Shown piece after piece: positions 8,093 to 17,569 of a stretch of DNA of 64,000 nucleotides (position 1 is the stretch's first letter; each line of letters begins with the position of its first letter). The position numbers and the translations under genes are program-made. This DNA comes from Abditibacteriaceae bacterium (lineage in GTDB: Bacteria; Armatimonadota; Abditibacteriia; Abditibacteriales; Abditibacteriaceae): assembly GCA_019239895.1 (NCBI GenBank), contig JAFAZH010000005.1, forward strand, positions 124,001 to 188,000. The letters are read 5' to 3'. The notes under the pieces were generated by a model. It worked only from the letters and a program-made list of their open reading frames with translations, searched no databases and was not told where the DNA came from.

Positions 8093-9519
8093 GAGAGCCG
8101 CAAAGCGTGCAGGAATCCATACCATCGGGCGCACCCGTAACCTCTAAGCCAGCCGTTTTTAAAGCGGTCGCCGATCCGCCGAGTGGTCGTGGTGCTTTGC
8201 GGGTTTTGCCACGTCCCATCTTTAACCCTCGTTCCCCCCGCGATTGGCGTGCCGTCAAGTGGCTCAAGCCCGGCATTGGTATCAAACGTTGGGGCTTGCT
8301 GGCTCTCCTTGGCCTCGTGATGGCGGCGGTGGGCGCGATGCTGGCAACCGCCTACTTCGCCGTAGACCTCAGTTTAGATGTTGTCTACTGGTTAGACCGT
8401 GTCACCCACCGCATGTTCGATTCGGATGCGCTGGGCATCTTTATGCTGCTCCTCGGCGTGATTTTAGTCGTTTTCAGCTTGCGGGGCACGCTAGGCGCGG
8501 TAGAACGGGCTTTTAGTTCTTCCAGCAATGTCAAAGCCGATTTTTTGGAAGCCGCCCTCAGTCGTCGCAAACTGGAATTTGGCGAGCGGATTGTCGCTAT
8601 CGGCGGCGGCACGGGTCTATCCACCATGTTGCGTGGCCTGAAAGAATATTCCACTAATATCACAGCAGTCGTCACAATGGCTGATGATGGCGGCTCTTCT
8701 GGTATGTTACGCCAGGCGGGAATGCTACCGCCAGGAGATTTGCGCAACTGCATCGCGGCTCTGGCCGAGACTGAGCCGCTGATGACGCAACTGTTTCAGC
8801 ATCGCTTTACTGGGCTTGGCCCGCTTAAAGACCACTCGTTAGGCAATTTGATTGTGGCAGCGATGTGCGAAATGACTGGCGACTTTGAATCCGCCGTGCG
8901 TGAGACTTCACGGGTTTTGGCGATACGCGGGCGGGTTTTGCCCTCCACGTTAGATGATGTCCGTCTGGGCGCAATTTTGGCGGATGGAAGCCAGGTTGTG
9001 GGTCAGTCTTTCATTAGTAAAACGGCTCAAATTCGCCAGGTTTTCTTAATTCCCGAAGCACCCCGTGCTCTGCCTGGTGTCGTCACAGCCATTCAAGAAG
9101 CTGATGTTATAATTATTGGCCCCGGCTCGCTGTACACTTCCATTATTCCCAATCTCTTGGTGCCGGAAATCGCCGAGGCGATTAAAGCCTCCACTGTGCC
9201 GCGCATTTACGTGTGCAATGTGATGACGCAGCCGCAGGAAACCGCAGGCTTTACCGCCGCCGACCATGTGCGTGCCCTGATTGCCCATATCGGGCCGGGT
9301 GTCATTACTCATGTGCTGGTGAATAATGGCCGTGTCCATGAAGATGTCTTGGAGAAATATCGCGCCGCTGGCGCGGAATACGTCACCCCCGATGAAGAAG
9401 CCATTGAAATCCTCGGCGTGCGTCCGTTGCATGGTAACTTCATAGACGACACCAACCTGGTGCGCCACCACCCTCAGAAATTAGCCACTGCTATCTTCCG
9501 TATCGCCGCCAAACTTTAG
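8089..9519 (+). CDS. yvcK: Gluconeogenesis factor YvcK/GlmR family, membrane-anchored form
   Basis: YvcK/GlmR proteins bind UDP-GlcNAc and stimulate amino-sugar synthesis for the cell wall; in many bacteria they are also needed for gluconeogenic growth and cell shape. The 476-residue protein has a GTG start overlapping rapZ. Two N-terminal membrane spans (about residues 66-88 and 108-126) precede the CofD-like core. The core begins IVAIGGGTGLSTMLRGLK (glycine loop near 171-176), followed by VTMADDGGSSGMLR and LPPGDLRNCIAAL. The membrane anchor is absent from Bacillus YvcK. The rapZ-yvcK pairing is widespread, but the usual third gene, whiA, is missing here. Confidence 0.93.
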   Translation: MREPQSVQESIPSGAPVTSKPAVFKAVADPPSGRGALRVLPRPIFNPRSPRDWRAVKWLKPGIGIKRWGLLALLGLVMAAVGAMLATAYFAVDLSLDVVYWLDRVTHRMFDSDALGIFMLLLGVILVVFSLRGTLGAVERAFSSSSNVKADFLEAALSRRKLEFGERIVAIGGGTGLSTMLRGLKEYSTNITAVVTMADDGGSSGMLRQAGMLPPGDLRNCIAALAETEPLMTQLFQHRFTGLGPLKDHSLGNLIVAAMCEMTGDFESAVRETSRVLAIRGRVLPSTLDDVRLGAILADGSQVVGQSFISKTAQIRQVFLIPEAPRALPGVVTAIQEADVIIIGPGSLYTSIIPNLLVPEIAEAIKASTVPRIYVCNVMTQPQETAGFTAADHVRALIAHIGPGVITHVLVNNGRVHEDVLEKYRAAGAEYVTPDEEAIEILGVRPLHGNFIDDTNLVRHHPQKLATAIFRIAAKL

Positions 9520-9622
9520 AGGATGGAGAATCGAGGATAGAAGATCGAAACACTCTCGTCACTCCTGCGATCCTCGATCCTCCATCTTCGATCCTCGAAC
9601 TCCTCTGTGTCTCTGTGGTTCA
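9518..9622. repeat. Intergenic hairpin repeat, family A (partial) between yvcK and gap
   Basis: Purine-rich GAGGATGGAGAATCGAGGAT at the left is mirrored by an imperfect pyrimidine arm ending near 9598. It is followed by CTCTGTGTCTCTGTGG, the right outer arm of family A. The matching left outer arm is missing, so this looks like a decayed copy. It starts within the last codon of yvcK. Confidence 0.75.
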
Positions 9623-9697
9623 ATCGAAACAGACATTTAGCGCGAGTTGGGTTATACTACACGCCAAATATAATTAAGTGCTTGAAGGAGCAAGAAG

Positions 9698-10714
<1,017 letters not shown>

Positions 10715-10727
10715 TTTAACTAATTCA

Positions 10728-10856
10728 CCACAGAGACACAGAGGCACAGAGAGTTTGGGAGAAAGTGGGTGGAAGGATGGGAGATAATACAATTAACTCT
10801 TTTCCTTTCTCAGTTATACGCTCTCCCAAACTCTCTGTGCCTCTGTGTCTCTGTGG
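10728..10856. repeat. Intergenic hairpin repeat, family A, between gap and pgk
   Basis: Perfect 35-bp inverted arms (10728-10762 and 10822-10856) flank a central 59 bp. The outer arm begins CCACAGAGACACAGAGGCAC and continues with the copy-specific word GTTTGGGAGA. The right arm ends 12 bp before the pgk start codon. Confidence 0.9.
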
Positions 10857-10868
10857 TTCTTTACTACC

Positions 10869-12077
10869 ATGAACAAGAAAACCATTGAAGACATTGATCT
10901 GCGGGGTAAGCGCGTGCTGATGCGCGTGGATTACAACGTGCCCCTGGATGAGAACGGTAACATCACCGATGATGCGCGCATCCGCGAAACACTGCCCACC
11001 ATTGCCTATATTCAGAGCCAGGAAGCGACCCTCATTTTAATGGCGCACTTCGGACGACCCAAGGGACAGGTGGTTGAATCCATGCGCCTTGCTCCAGTAG
11101 CGCAACGGTTGGCTGAATTCGTAGATGGCAATGTCACAACCGTTTCCGATAGTGTAGGGCCGGAGGTTGAAGCCGCAGTTAAAGACTTACGCTCAGGCGA
11201 TGTGCTTTTGCTGGAAAACCTGCGCTTTCACGCGGAAGAAGAAGCCAATGATGCCGATTTTGCACGCCAGTTAGCGGGCTATGGCGATGTCTATGTCAAT
11301 GATGCTTTCGGAGCCGCCCATCGCGCCCACGCCTCCACCGAAGGCGTCGCCCGCATTATGCACGAGCGCGGTGCTCCCTGTGTGGCGGGACTCTTAATGG
11401 CGCGTGAATTAGATTTTCTGGGTCAACTGTTGACTGCTCCGGCCCGACCTTTCGTGGCGATTCTGGGCGGAGTGAAAGTCAGTGATAAAATCGGGGTCAT
11501 TGAGAACTTGCTGCCCAAGGTGGACACGCTCTTGATCGGTGGGGCCATGAGTTACGCTTTTGCTGAAGCCAAGGGTTACGAAGTTGGCGAGTCATATTTC
11601 AAAGCCGAAGATGCTCCCGTGGCGGCCAGACTGTTGAGCCTCGCTCAGTCTGGCGGCTATAATATGCGCGTGCCAGTAGACATTTTAGTTGCTGACCGCG
11701 ATGCCGAAGATGCCCAGACCACAGTGGTGCCCTTTGATGCGATTCCCGCCGACAAAATGGGCATGGACATCGGCCCCGGCACGATTGCCGATTATAGTAC
11801 TATCATTGAGAACGCCAAGACGGTCTTATGGAACGGGCCAATGGGTCGCTTTGAAGTGACGCCCTTTGCCAACGGCACCCGCTCGATTGCCCAGGCCGTA
11901 GGACGTGCTACTACCAACGGAGCCTTAACGGTTATCGGAGGTGGCGATTCCGCCGCTGCGGTCAAGCAAATGGGGTTAGACTCTCAAATGAGCCACGTTT
12001 CCACCGGAGGCGGCGCTTCGCTTGAATTTCTCGAAGGCCAGGAACTTCCGGGCGTTGCCATCTTGGATGATAAGTAG
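10869..12077 (+). CDS. pgk: Phosphoglycerate kinase
   Basis: The enzyme transfers the acyl phosphate of 1,3-bisphosphoglycerate to ADP. From the ATG at 10869 it is 402 residues, typical for bacteria. Visible motifs: [20 protein letters not shown] in the N-terminal substrate lobe, [34 protein letters not shown], then the nucleotide lobe with [28 protein letters not shown] and GGGDSAAAV. An upstream in-frame GTG at 10845 lies inside the hairpin repeat and would add residues unlike the family, so it was rejected. No Shine-Dalgarno sequence precedes the ATG; the hairpin arm ends 12 bp upstream. Translation may depend on coupling to gap or on the hairpin. Confidence 0.96.
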   Translation: MNKKTIEDIDLRGKRVLMRVDYNVPLDENGNITDDARIRETLPTIAYIQSQEATLILMAHFGRPKGQVVESMRLAPVAQRLAEFVDGNVTTVSDSVGPEVEAAVKDLRSGDVLLLENLRFHAEEEANDADFARQLAGYGDVYVNDAFGAAHRAHASTEGVARIMHERGAPCVAGLLMARELDFLGQLLTAPARPFVAILGGVKVSDKIGVIENLLPKVDTLLIGGAMSYAFAEAKGYEVGESYFKAEDAPVAARLLSLAQSGGYNMRVPVDILVADRDAEDAQTTVVPFDAIPADKMGMDIGPGTIADYSTIIENAKTVLWNGPMGRFEVTPFANGTRSIAQAVGRATTNGALTVIGGGDSAAAVKQMGLDSQMSHVSTGGGASLEFLEGQELPGVAILDDK

Positions 12078-12092
12078 ATTTGCTGATCTGAC

Positions 12093-12114
12093 CCAGCCAG
12101 ACAAGAGTGGCTGG
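12093..12114. terminator. Short hairpin after pgk, resembling repeat family E
   Basis: A 7-bp stem (CCAGCCA/TGGCTGG) has the loop GACAAGAG. It shares CAGCCAGACAAGAGTG with the family E hairpin at 18434-18502 and is followed by a GGCCTAC remnant. No T tract follows, so it may be a decayed repeat and not a terminator. Confidence 0.4.
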
Positions 12115-12219
12115 CCCACTGTTGGCCTACAATTCCAAGGCCCTTCTTAACCTCTGTAGTTGAGGAACGATGCGAAAAATGACCCGTCTAAATCCATAGC
12201 ACTTCCAGGAGAAAACTGC

Positions 12220-12927
12220 ATGAACCCCCATTATAATAGGTCACAAGACCCCTTTACCCACTCGACTTTAACCACCACAGTGGCCCAGGCTTCAACGGAG
12301 GCCCGTCTCGACTTTATCCGCAAAACCTACGTCCTCTTTATGGCAGGCATTCTGATGTCTATCGTGGGCGGCGTGGTCTCTTTGCGGACACCACTCTGGC
12401 AACTGGTGCTGAGCACTTCGCCATTTTCTTTTCTGTCGCTGTTTCTCTTTGTGATGGTGGCGCGGGGCTTATCGCGCACGCCAGGGCTTAACTACGCTGC
12501 ACTTTTCAGTTTCACCCTCGTGACGGGGATTCTCTTCGCGCCGATCTTAATGGCTTATGAATCCCTCGCTCCCGGTGTCGTCACCCAGGCCGCTTTTCTG
12601 ACCGTTATTGTCTTTGGCTCTCTGACGGCTTATGCTTTCATCTCGCGCCAGGACTTTTCTTATCTAGGTGGGATGTTGTTCGTTGCCCTCATTGCTCTCA
12701 TTTTAGGTGGCTTGGCCAATCTGTTCTTCTTCCACTCCTCAGCAATGGCCTATTGGAGTGCATGGATAACGCTATTATTATTTAGCGGCTTTGTGCTCTA
12801 TGATACCTCTCGCATCATTCAACGCTATGATATGAATGACTATTGTGGGGCTGCCCTAGAACTATTCCTCGACTTCTTCAATATGTTCCTGGCCATCCTG
12901 CGCATCTTAAGCGGCAGTCGGCGTTAA
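12220..12927 (+). CDS. Bax inhibitor-1/YccA family membrane protein
   Basis: A 235-residue integral membrane protein with about seven spans, starting after a polar N-terminal tail of 45 residues. The C-terminal segment FVLYDTSRIIQRYDMNDYCGAALELFLDFFNMFLAILRIL carries the paired-Asp pattern of the BI-1/YccA/YbhL family, members of which act as pH-sensitive calcium leak channels. AGGAGA lies eight bases before the ATG at 12220, which is better than the upstream TTG. It sits between pgk and tpiA but has its own terminator, so a metabolic link is not implied. Confidence 0.88.
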   Translation: MNPHYNRSQDPFTHSTLTTTVAQASTEARLDFIRKTYVLFMAGILMSIVGGVVSLRTPLWQLVLSTSPFSFLSLFLFVMVARGLSRTPGLNYAALFSFTLVTGILFAPILMAYESLAPGVVTQAAFLTVIVFGSLTAYAFISRQDFSYLGGMLFVALIALILGGLANLFFFHSSAMAYWSAWITLLLFSGFVLYDTSRIIQRYDMNDYCGAALELFLDFFNMFLAILRILSGSRR

Positions 12928-12951
12928 GCACAACATATAGCCAGAATAACT

Positions 12952-12986
12952 GAAGCCTCGGTTCGCAGATTAGCGACCGAGGCTTC
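12952..12986 (+). terminator. Rho-independent terminator after the Bax-inhibitor-like gene
   Basis: The 11-bp stem GAAGCCTCGGT/ACCGAGGCTTC extends by GCG pairing near the loop and is followed by TTGTTGT. Confidence 0.8.
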
Positions 12987-13008
12987 TTGTTGTGCAGGGA
13001 GTTTCATA

Positions 13009-13143
13009 TTTTAGCAGGAAGATAGGAAAATGGGAGACCATGAAGAAGCAAAGTTAAGGTTGGTTGGAAACTCTCATTATCTCGCGGTTACGAATAGCAT
13101 CCCAACTTTTCTACTCTCCTCACTCCCTGTTTTCCTGCTAAAA
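13009..13143. repeat. Intergenic hairpin repeat, family B, upstream of tpiA
   Basis: Perfect 12-bp ends (TTTTAGCAGGAA / TTCCTGCTAAAA) continue as an imperfect arm rich in GGAAAATGGGAG and CTCCTCACTCCC. A second copy with the same ends is at 28020-28178. A 62-codon open frame across it is an artefact of the repeat. Confidence 0.75.
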
Positions 13144-13241
13144 GAAGTAAATGTCCCTGCTTTCGCAGCTCTCATCTATGCGCGGGGCGCGTTTTGTGAT
13201 AAAAATCAGGACGCGTAGGAACTTTGGAAGGATATTGATAG

Positions 13242-14045
13242 ATGCGGACTCCACTTATAGCCGGAAACTGGAAACTGAATAAAACAATTGATGAAGCGGT
13301 TGCGTTCGTTAATGAGTTAAAGCCCCTTGTGGCAGATACGGCAGGTGTCGAAATTTTGTTGTGTCCGGTCTTTACCGCATTGGCGGCTACGGCACGGGCG
13401 GCACAGGGCACTAACATCCAAGTCGGCGGACAAAATCTCTATTGGAAAGATAGCGGTGCTTATACGGGTGAAGTCTCGGCTCCCCTGCTCCTGGATGCAG
13501 GCTGCACCCATGTTATCATCGGTCATAGCGAGCGGCGGGGGCGTTTTGGCGTGCCAGAACCCGATTTAGCAGGCGATGCGGGGCGCGTTTTCGGGGATAC
13601 CGATGCTGCTGTCAATCGTAAGCTGCACGCGGCGCTTCAGCACGGTTTAGTGCCGATTGTCTGTGTTGGCGAAACTTTAGGCGAGCGCAATGATGGCAAC
13701 ACAGATACAATTGTCCAGAACCAGACGCGGGCGGCGTTGGAAGGCGTAGAAGCCGCTCAAGCCACGGGCCTAGTTCTCGCTTACGAGCCAGTGTGGGCTA
13801 TTGGTACTGGACAGACTTGTGAGTCGGACGAGGCAGATCGCGTTTGCGGTGTGATTCGAGTGACCGTTGGCGAATTATATGGCCAAGCGGCAGCAGAGGC
13901 CGTGCGGATTCAATATGGGGGCAGTTGCAAACCGGATAATGCAGCGGATTTGCTCGGTCGCCCTAACATTGATGGCGCTCTGGTCGGCGGCGCAAGTCTG
14001 AAGGCTGATTCATTTGCGCAAATCATACGCGCGGCCAAAGCGTGA
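13242..14045 (+). CDS. tpiA: Triosephosphate isomerase
   Basis: The enzyme interconverts dihydroxyacetone phosphate and glyceraldehyde-3-phosphate. Active-site residues are visible: Asn9 and Lys11 in AGNWKLN, His95 in IIGHSERR, Glu182 in YEPVWAIGTG, and the phosphate loop YGGSCKPDN with DGALVGGASL. At 267 residues it is about 15 longer than usual. The excess is an insertion right after the SERR motif (RFGVPEPDLAGDAGR, about 101-115), beside the active site, where most family members pass directly to a short loop. GGAAGGA lies upstream of the ATG. A family B hairpin precedes the gene. Confidence 0.95.
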   Translation: MRTPLIAGNWKLNKTIDEAVAFVNELKPLVADTAGVEILLCPVFTALAATARAAQGTNIQVGGQNLYWKDSGAYTGEVSAPLLLDAGCTHVIIGHSERRGRFGVPEPDLAGDAGRVFGDTDAAVNRKLHAALQHGLVPIVCVGETLGERNDGNTDTIVQNQTRAALEGVEAAQATGLVLAYEPVWAIGTGQTCESDEADRVCGVIRVTVGELYGQAAAEAVRIQYGGSCKPDNAADLLGRPNIDGALVGGASLKADSFAQIIRAAKA

Positions 14046-14178
14046 ACAAGCCAAGGCAACAGGGACGGGTAACAGCTAAACTTAACCACGGGCATGAAAG
14101 ATGTAGTTCGACTTAGCGTCACCCGACCTGGCATCACTTGCCTTTTACCTGCGACTGGAGAGAAGGAGACTAAGCTCG

Positions 14179-14736
14179 ATGGTTCTTTTACACTGCCGTG
14201 AATGTGGGGCAGAAATCGCTTCTGATACTCGTAAGACTAAGTGTGAGAAATGTGGCACGCTGTTTCCCTTTGCTTGCGCGGTGTGCGGCAAGTTGTTGAA
14301 CCCTCCCATCCCGGACTATCCAATTGAGCGTTATTTCACGCCTGACCGCAAACCACTCTGTGAGGAGCACTACCAGCGCCAGTGCCCCGAATGCCAGAAA
14401 TGGTTTCAGGCCAGCGAGAACCCCGGCTATTTCCTCTGCACCGAGTGTACGGCCAAGCGGCCCCCAGTTACAGCCAGTAGTGGCTCTGGGGTCTCTGGGG
14501 ACAGTGGCGACTATATCCTCGCCGCCAGCGATGATACCGCGCCAGTTGAGCGGCCCCGCCGCAACCGAGCTGTCCGCAAGACATATGAGGCGGCAGAAGT
14601 TGAAGCGGATGAGGAAGGCGCGACACGCAGCAAGTCCGGTTGTGGGCTGGGAATGCTCTGCCTGATGGTAGTTATTACTTTCGCCTCAGTCGGCTGGCAT
14701 TACTTAGCGGCTTCCCTACTTTCTGGGGGACGGTAG
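14179..14736 (+). CDS. Zinc-ribbon protein with C-terminal membrane anchor
   Basis: The 185-residue protein is not recognised as a named family. Its N-terminal 90 residues hold five CxxC pairs (CREC, CEKC, CAVC, CPEC, CTEC), enough for two or more zinc ribbons. A Ser/Gly- and charge-rich linker (about 95-150) follows. The end is a single hydrophobic span, GLGMLCLMVVITFASVGWHY, so it is a tail-anchored type protein with the ribbons in the cytoplasm. AAGGAG precedes the ATG at good spacing. Possible roles include substrate recruitment at the membrane; this is a guess from architecture only. Confidence 0.75.
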   Translation: MVLLHCRECGAEIASDTRKTKCEKCGTLFPFACAVCGKLLNPPIPDYPIERYFTPDRKPLCEEHYQRQCPECQKWFQASENPGYFLCTECTAKRPPVTASSGSGVSGDSGDYILAASDDTAPVERPRRNRAVRKTYEAAEVEADEEGATRSKSGCGLGMLCLMVVITFASVGWHYLAASLLSGGR

Positions 14737-15076
14737 GACGGGGTTAGATGACAATTAGTAGCGACAATGGCAATTCTGGTACACAATCGCATTTGCGCTG
14801 CCTGACCGATTTGCGTTATCATTAAAGGGAAATCTTTTTCGCACCTAAAGATTGAGGTCAATTGATCCAATTGTTAATGAAAGCGTTTTAAATTTCATTA
14901 TTCGTCGTGACGCGAGGCCAGTTAATCTGTTAAAGACAGTAGGAATGAGGGCTTTTCGCGGCACTGCTCACGATAAATTTGCACGCGCACGGGCTTGACC
15001 ATTCGAGCCGCGTAGCCATCACAGCCGACGTTCTTATCGTTGATATTGTGCAGCCTTTCGTTCAAAGGATGGCCTC
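14737..15076. other. Gene-free 340 bp upstream of the amidase gene
   Basis: No open frame with coding character, tRNA or long inverted repeat is visible. It is more AT-rich than the flanks in the first half and probably holds the amidase promoter and a leader; no clear -35/-10 pair was identified. Confidence 0.5.
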
Positions 15077-16837
15077 ATGCTCCAATTCCCTGTCTTGTTC
15101 TCACCCTGCCCCAACCCTGGCTGCAAAACACCCTCTGTCGCTTCCCTTCCACCGTCTCGTTCGACTCTGCTGCGCAACCTGCGTGGGGCATCTCTATTCC
15201 TACTGGGGCTAATCGTCTCCAATTCCACTATTGGGCCAGCTCAGGCTGAAAAAGCTGGCCATGCTCTTGGTGGGCCATTGATGAACGTTGTAGACCCACG
15301 CAATGCCGTGCGGGTGCGGCCTGTCAGCAGCGATACCGGTTCATCGCCAGCACAAAGCACAGCAACCAGAACTCCTTATCAAACTCAAAGTGGCAATCGC
15401 TTAGCCCAGGCGAAAGGGCCAGGCACGAGCGACAAGGAAGGTAATACAGCCCCCAGTGCGCAACCGTTACCGATTGATCTGGGCGCGATTCGTCGCCTCA
15501 AAGTGGCGGGCGAACTGGTTGGCGATACGCCGATGCGCGTGGCGAACCTGGATATTCTGGCCCCCATCGTGCCGGAACTGACACGGATTGGAGCTTACGC
15601 CACCCATGCAGCGGTCAATAATCTGCCCGGTAACCCAAATACCCCAACCGAAGACCGCATCTTCCAGATTAACTTGCCATCTGGCCCGCCGATTGTTTTA
15701 ACCGTCGGTAAGGAAACAGCTTATATCAATAATGAGCCACAGCAGTTACGCGCTGCTCCCTTGGTTATTAAGGATAAAATCTGGCTTCCCATCTTCTCTT
15801 TAGCTCCTCTGATGGGAGCTTCCACGCGGCTTGAGCCGGATGGCACCCTGCACCTCAACCCGACAGTGCAAAGCGTTGAGCTATTTCCGGTGAAGGACAT
15901 GGTGGCCTTGACCATTAAGACCTCCTGCCCGATTGCTCCGGGCAATGTGCTGATGGGCACACTCGACGACCCGCCAAAAATCTATCTGGATTTTCAGGGT
16001 TACTCAATGGGCTTTGATGCGGGTAACTCCAGCTATGAGCGCGTCGTGAGCAAGGGGCTGGGCGTAGTGGATAAAGTGCGGGCCGGGGTGTTTCAGTCCT
16101 TCCCCGATATTACCCGTGTTGTCTTAGACCTGAAAAAAGACATGAAGGGCGTTTCGCAGCCTTTGCCGGATAAAACGTTGTTCGCGTTTATCCTCGTGCC
16201 GCCAGGCCGCGATGCGCCCTCAACCGTCACCACAGCCATACCAGCGTCAGCCGTGACCGATACCGTCGCCAACGGCAGCCTGCGCGGGCTAACCATTGTG
16301 GTGGACGCCGGACACGGCGGCGGCGATTTAGGAGCGACTGGGGCGAAGAGCCGTGAAAAAGATTTCAATCTCGATATTGCGCGGCGCGTGCGTAATAACT
16401 TAATGGCGCGTGGCGCGAACGTCCTGATGACCCGCGATGGCGATTATTTCGTGACCCTTCAAGGTCGGGTGGACTTTGCGAACTCGCGTAGAGCCGACAT
16501 CTTCTTTAGCGTGCATATTAACTCCTTCCAGCCAGCCTCAAATGGCACAGCCACCTACTATTACACGGCTCCTTCGCTCGCCTTAGCGCGTGAGGTGCAG
16601 AAGGAGTTAGCCGAGGCGACTGGCCTCAAAGATCGCGGTGTTTACCAGGAACGCTTCTTTGTCGTGCGCAAGACGTTGATGCCCAGCGTCCTCACTGAGT
16701 GCGCCTTTATCTCTAATACCACAGAGGAAGCGTTGTTGCTGAATCCGACCTGGCGGGAGCGAGTGGCACGCGGCATGACGCAAGGCATCGTTAATTATGT
16801 CCAACATTATGTACGGACACCCGGTGTGGCGGGATAA
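15077..16837 (+). CDS. N-acetylmuramoyl-L-alanine amidase with AMIN and copper-amine-oxidase-N-like domains
   Basis: A 586-residue exported peptidoglycan hydrolase that cleaves the amide bond between MurNAc and L-Ala. Order: a long N-terminus with a hydrophobic export segment (GASLFLLGLIVSNSTIGPAQA, about 38-58); a linker; a copper-amine-oxidase-N-like domain (about 195-275, VLTVGKETAYINNEPQQLRA, IWLPIFSLAPLMGA); an AMIN-like domain (about 275-385); and a C-terminal Amidase_3 domain starting IVVDAGHGGGDLGATG. Zinc ligands are the His of DAGHGG, the Glu of SREKDFN and the His of FFSVHINS; the catalytic Glu is in LTECAFISN. AAAGGA precedes the ATG. The next gene starts 27 bp on and the murI-rph-rdgB run follows, so this is an envelope-biogenesis cluster. 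Confidence 0.92.
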   Translation: MLQFPVLFSPCPNPGCKTPSVASLPPSRSTLLRNLRGASLFLLGLIVSNSTIGPAQAEKAGHALGGPLMNVVDPRNAVRVRPVSSDTGSSPAQSTATRTPYQTQSGNRLAQAKGPGTSDKEGNTAPSAQPLPIDLGAIRRLKVAGELVGDTPMRVANLDILAPIVPELTRIGAYATHAAVNNLPGNPNTPTEDRIFQINLPSGPPIVLTVGKETAYINNEPQQLRAAPLVIKDKIWLPIFSLAPLMGASTRLEPDGTLHLNPTVQSVELFPVKDMVALTIKTSCPIAPGNVLMGTLDDPPKIYLDFQGYSMGFDAGNSSYERVVSKGLGVVDKVRAGVFQSFPDITRVVLDLKKDMKGVSQPLPDKTLFAFILVPPGRDAPSTVTTAIPASAVTDTVANGSLRGLTIVVDAGHGGGDLGATGAKSREKDFNLDIARRVRNNLMARGANVLMTRDGDYFVTLQGRVDFANSRRADIFFSVHINSFQPASNGTATYYYTAPSLALAREVQKELAEATGLKDRGVYQERFFVVRKTLMPSVLTECAFISNTTEEALLLNPTWRERVARGMTQGIVNYVQHYVRTPGVAG

Positions 16838-16864
16838 AGCCAAGTTCATTTTTCGAGCCTAAAG

Positions 16865-17569
16865 ATGCAGGAACAGCCAGCAAAACCAGTGGAATCAGCC
16901 GAGGGTACTTCGCCTCATAATGGGCAGGAGCAGCCACCTGTGCGGCCCCCTAAACGGCCCTTAACGCCCTGGGTGTTGCTCATCTTGCCGCTGGCTTTGC
17001 TCATAGGACTGATTTTTGTCGGTCGCCAAGACTTCATGCCATCTGATCAGACTAAGCCATTACCCGTTAAACCGTTAGCAGTTAAACCAGTGCCAACGAA
17101 AGCGGTGCCGGATCATTCCCGCTATACGCTCTATGTGCCCGGCGATGATGCCCTGCTGCATGAAGAAGTCGTTTCAAAGTTGGATGATGCACCCACAATA
17201 AATTATTCACCGGATCAATTCCAAACCTGGTATGAGCAACAAGCCCAGCGCACTTTGGAGTTGCTCTTTCAAAAATCCGCGCCTTATCTTCCGGCGGATA
17301 GCAAAGTCTCCAGCGTTAATCTAAAGAAAGATGTAGTATCAGTGAATCTTGATAAAAATTTCCAGAATTCTAAAGTCTGGCAGGGCGAAACCAGCACGCA
17401 ATTAGCGGTTTATGCCATCGTTAATACCCTCACCAGCCAGACCCTTAACCGCGACGGCAAAACGAAGAAAGTTCAATTATTGGTGGACAACAAACCTGTT
17501 GAAACCCTGGGCGGACTGGACACCAGCGACCCAATAGAACCTAATATGGCGTTGGTGGCGAAGTCTTGA
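16865..17569 (+). CDS. GerMN-domain membrane-anchored protein
   Basis: The 234-residue protein has a proline-rich cytoplasmic start, one membrane span (WVLLILPLALLIGLIFVG, about 38-55) and a GerMN domain from about residue 87 to the end (YTLYVPGDDALLHEEVV, VSSVNLKKDVVSVNLDKNF, TQLAVYAIVNTLTSQ, KKVQLLVDNKP). In Bacillus GerM acts in spore envelope synthesis, and its gene is in a racE-gerM-rph cluster; the same neighbours are present here. In a diderm non-sporulating setting it more likely serves peptidoglycan processing. Its stop overlaps the murI TTG start by four bases, so the two are coupled. Confidence 0.85.
   Translation: MQEQPAKPVESAEGTSPHNGQEQPPVRPPKRPLTPWVLLILPLALLIGLIFVGRQDFMPSDQTKPLPVKPLAVKPVPTKAVPDHSRYTLYVPGDDALLHEEVVSKLDDAPTINYSPDQFQTWYEQQAQRTLELLFQKSAPYLPADSKVSSVNLKKDVVSVNLDKNFQNSKVWQGETSTQLAVYAIVNTLTSQTLNRDGKTKKVQLLVDNKPVETLGGLDTSDPIEPNMALVAKS

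Noticed and set aside
13030..13218. A 62-codon frame upstream of tpiA
   Set aside because: It lies within the family B inverted repeat and has no Shine-Dalgarno sequence; its codons come from the repeat arms.
16865..17569. Evidence for endospore formation from the GerMN gene
   Set aside because: GerMN domains occur in many non-sporulating bacteria, and no other sporulation gene is present; the SLH porin points to a diderm.
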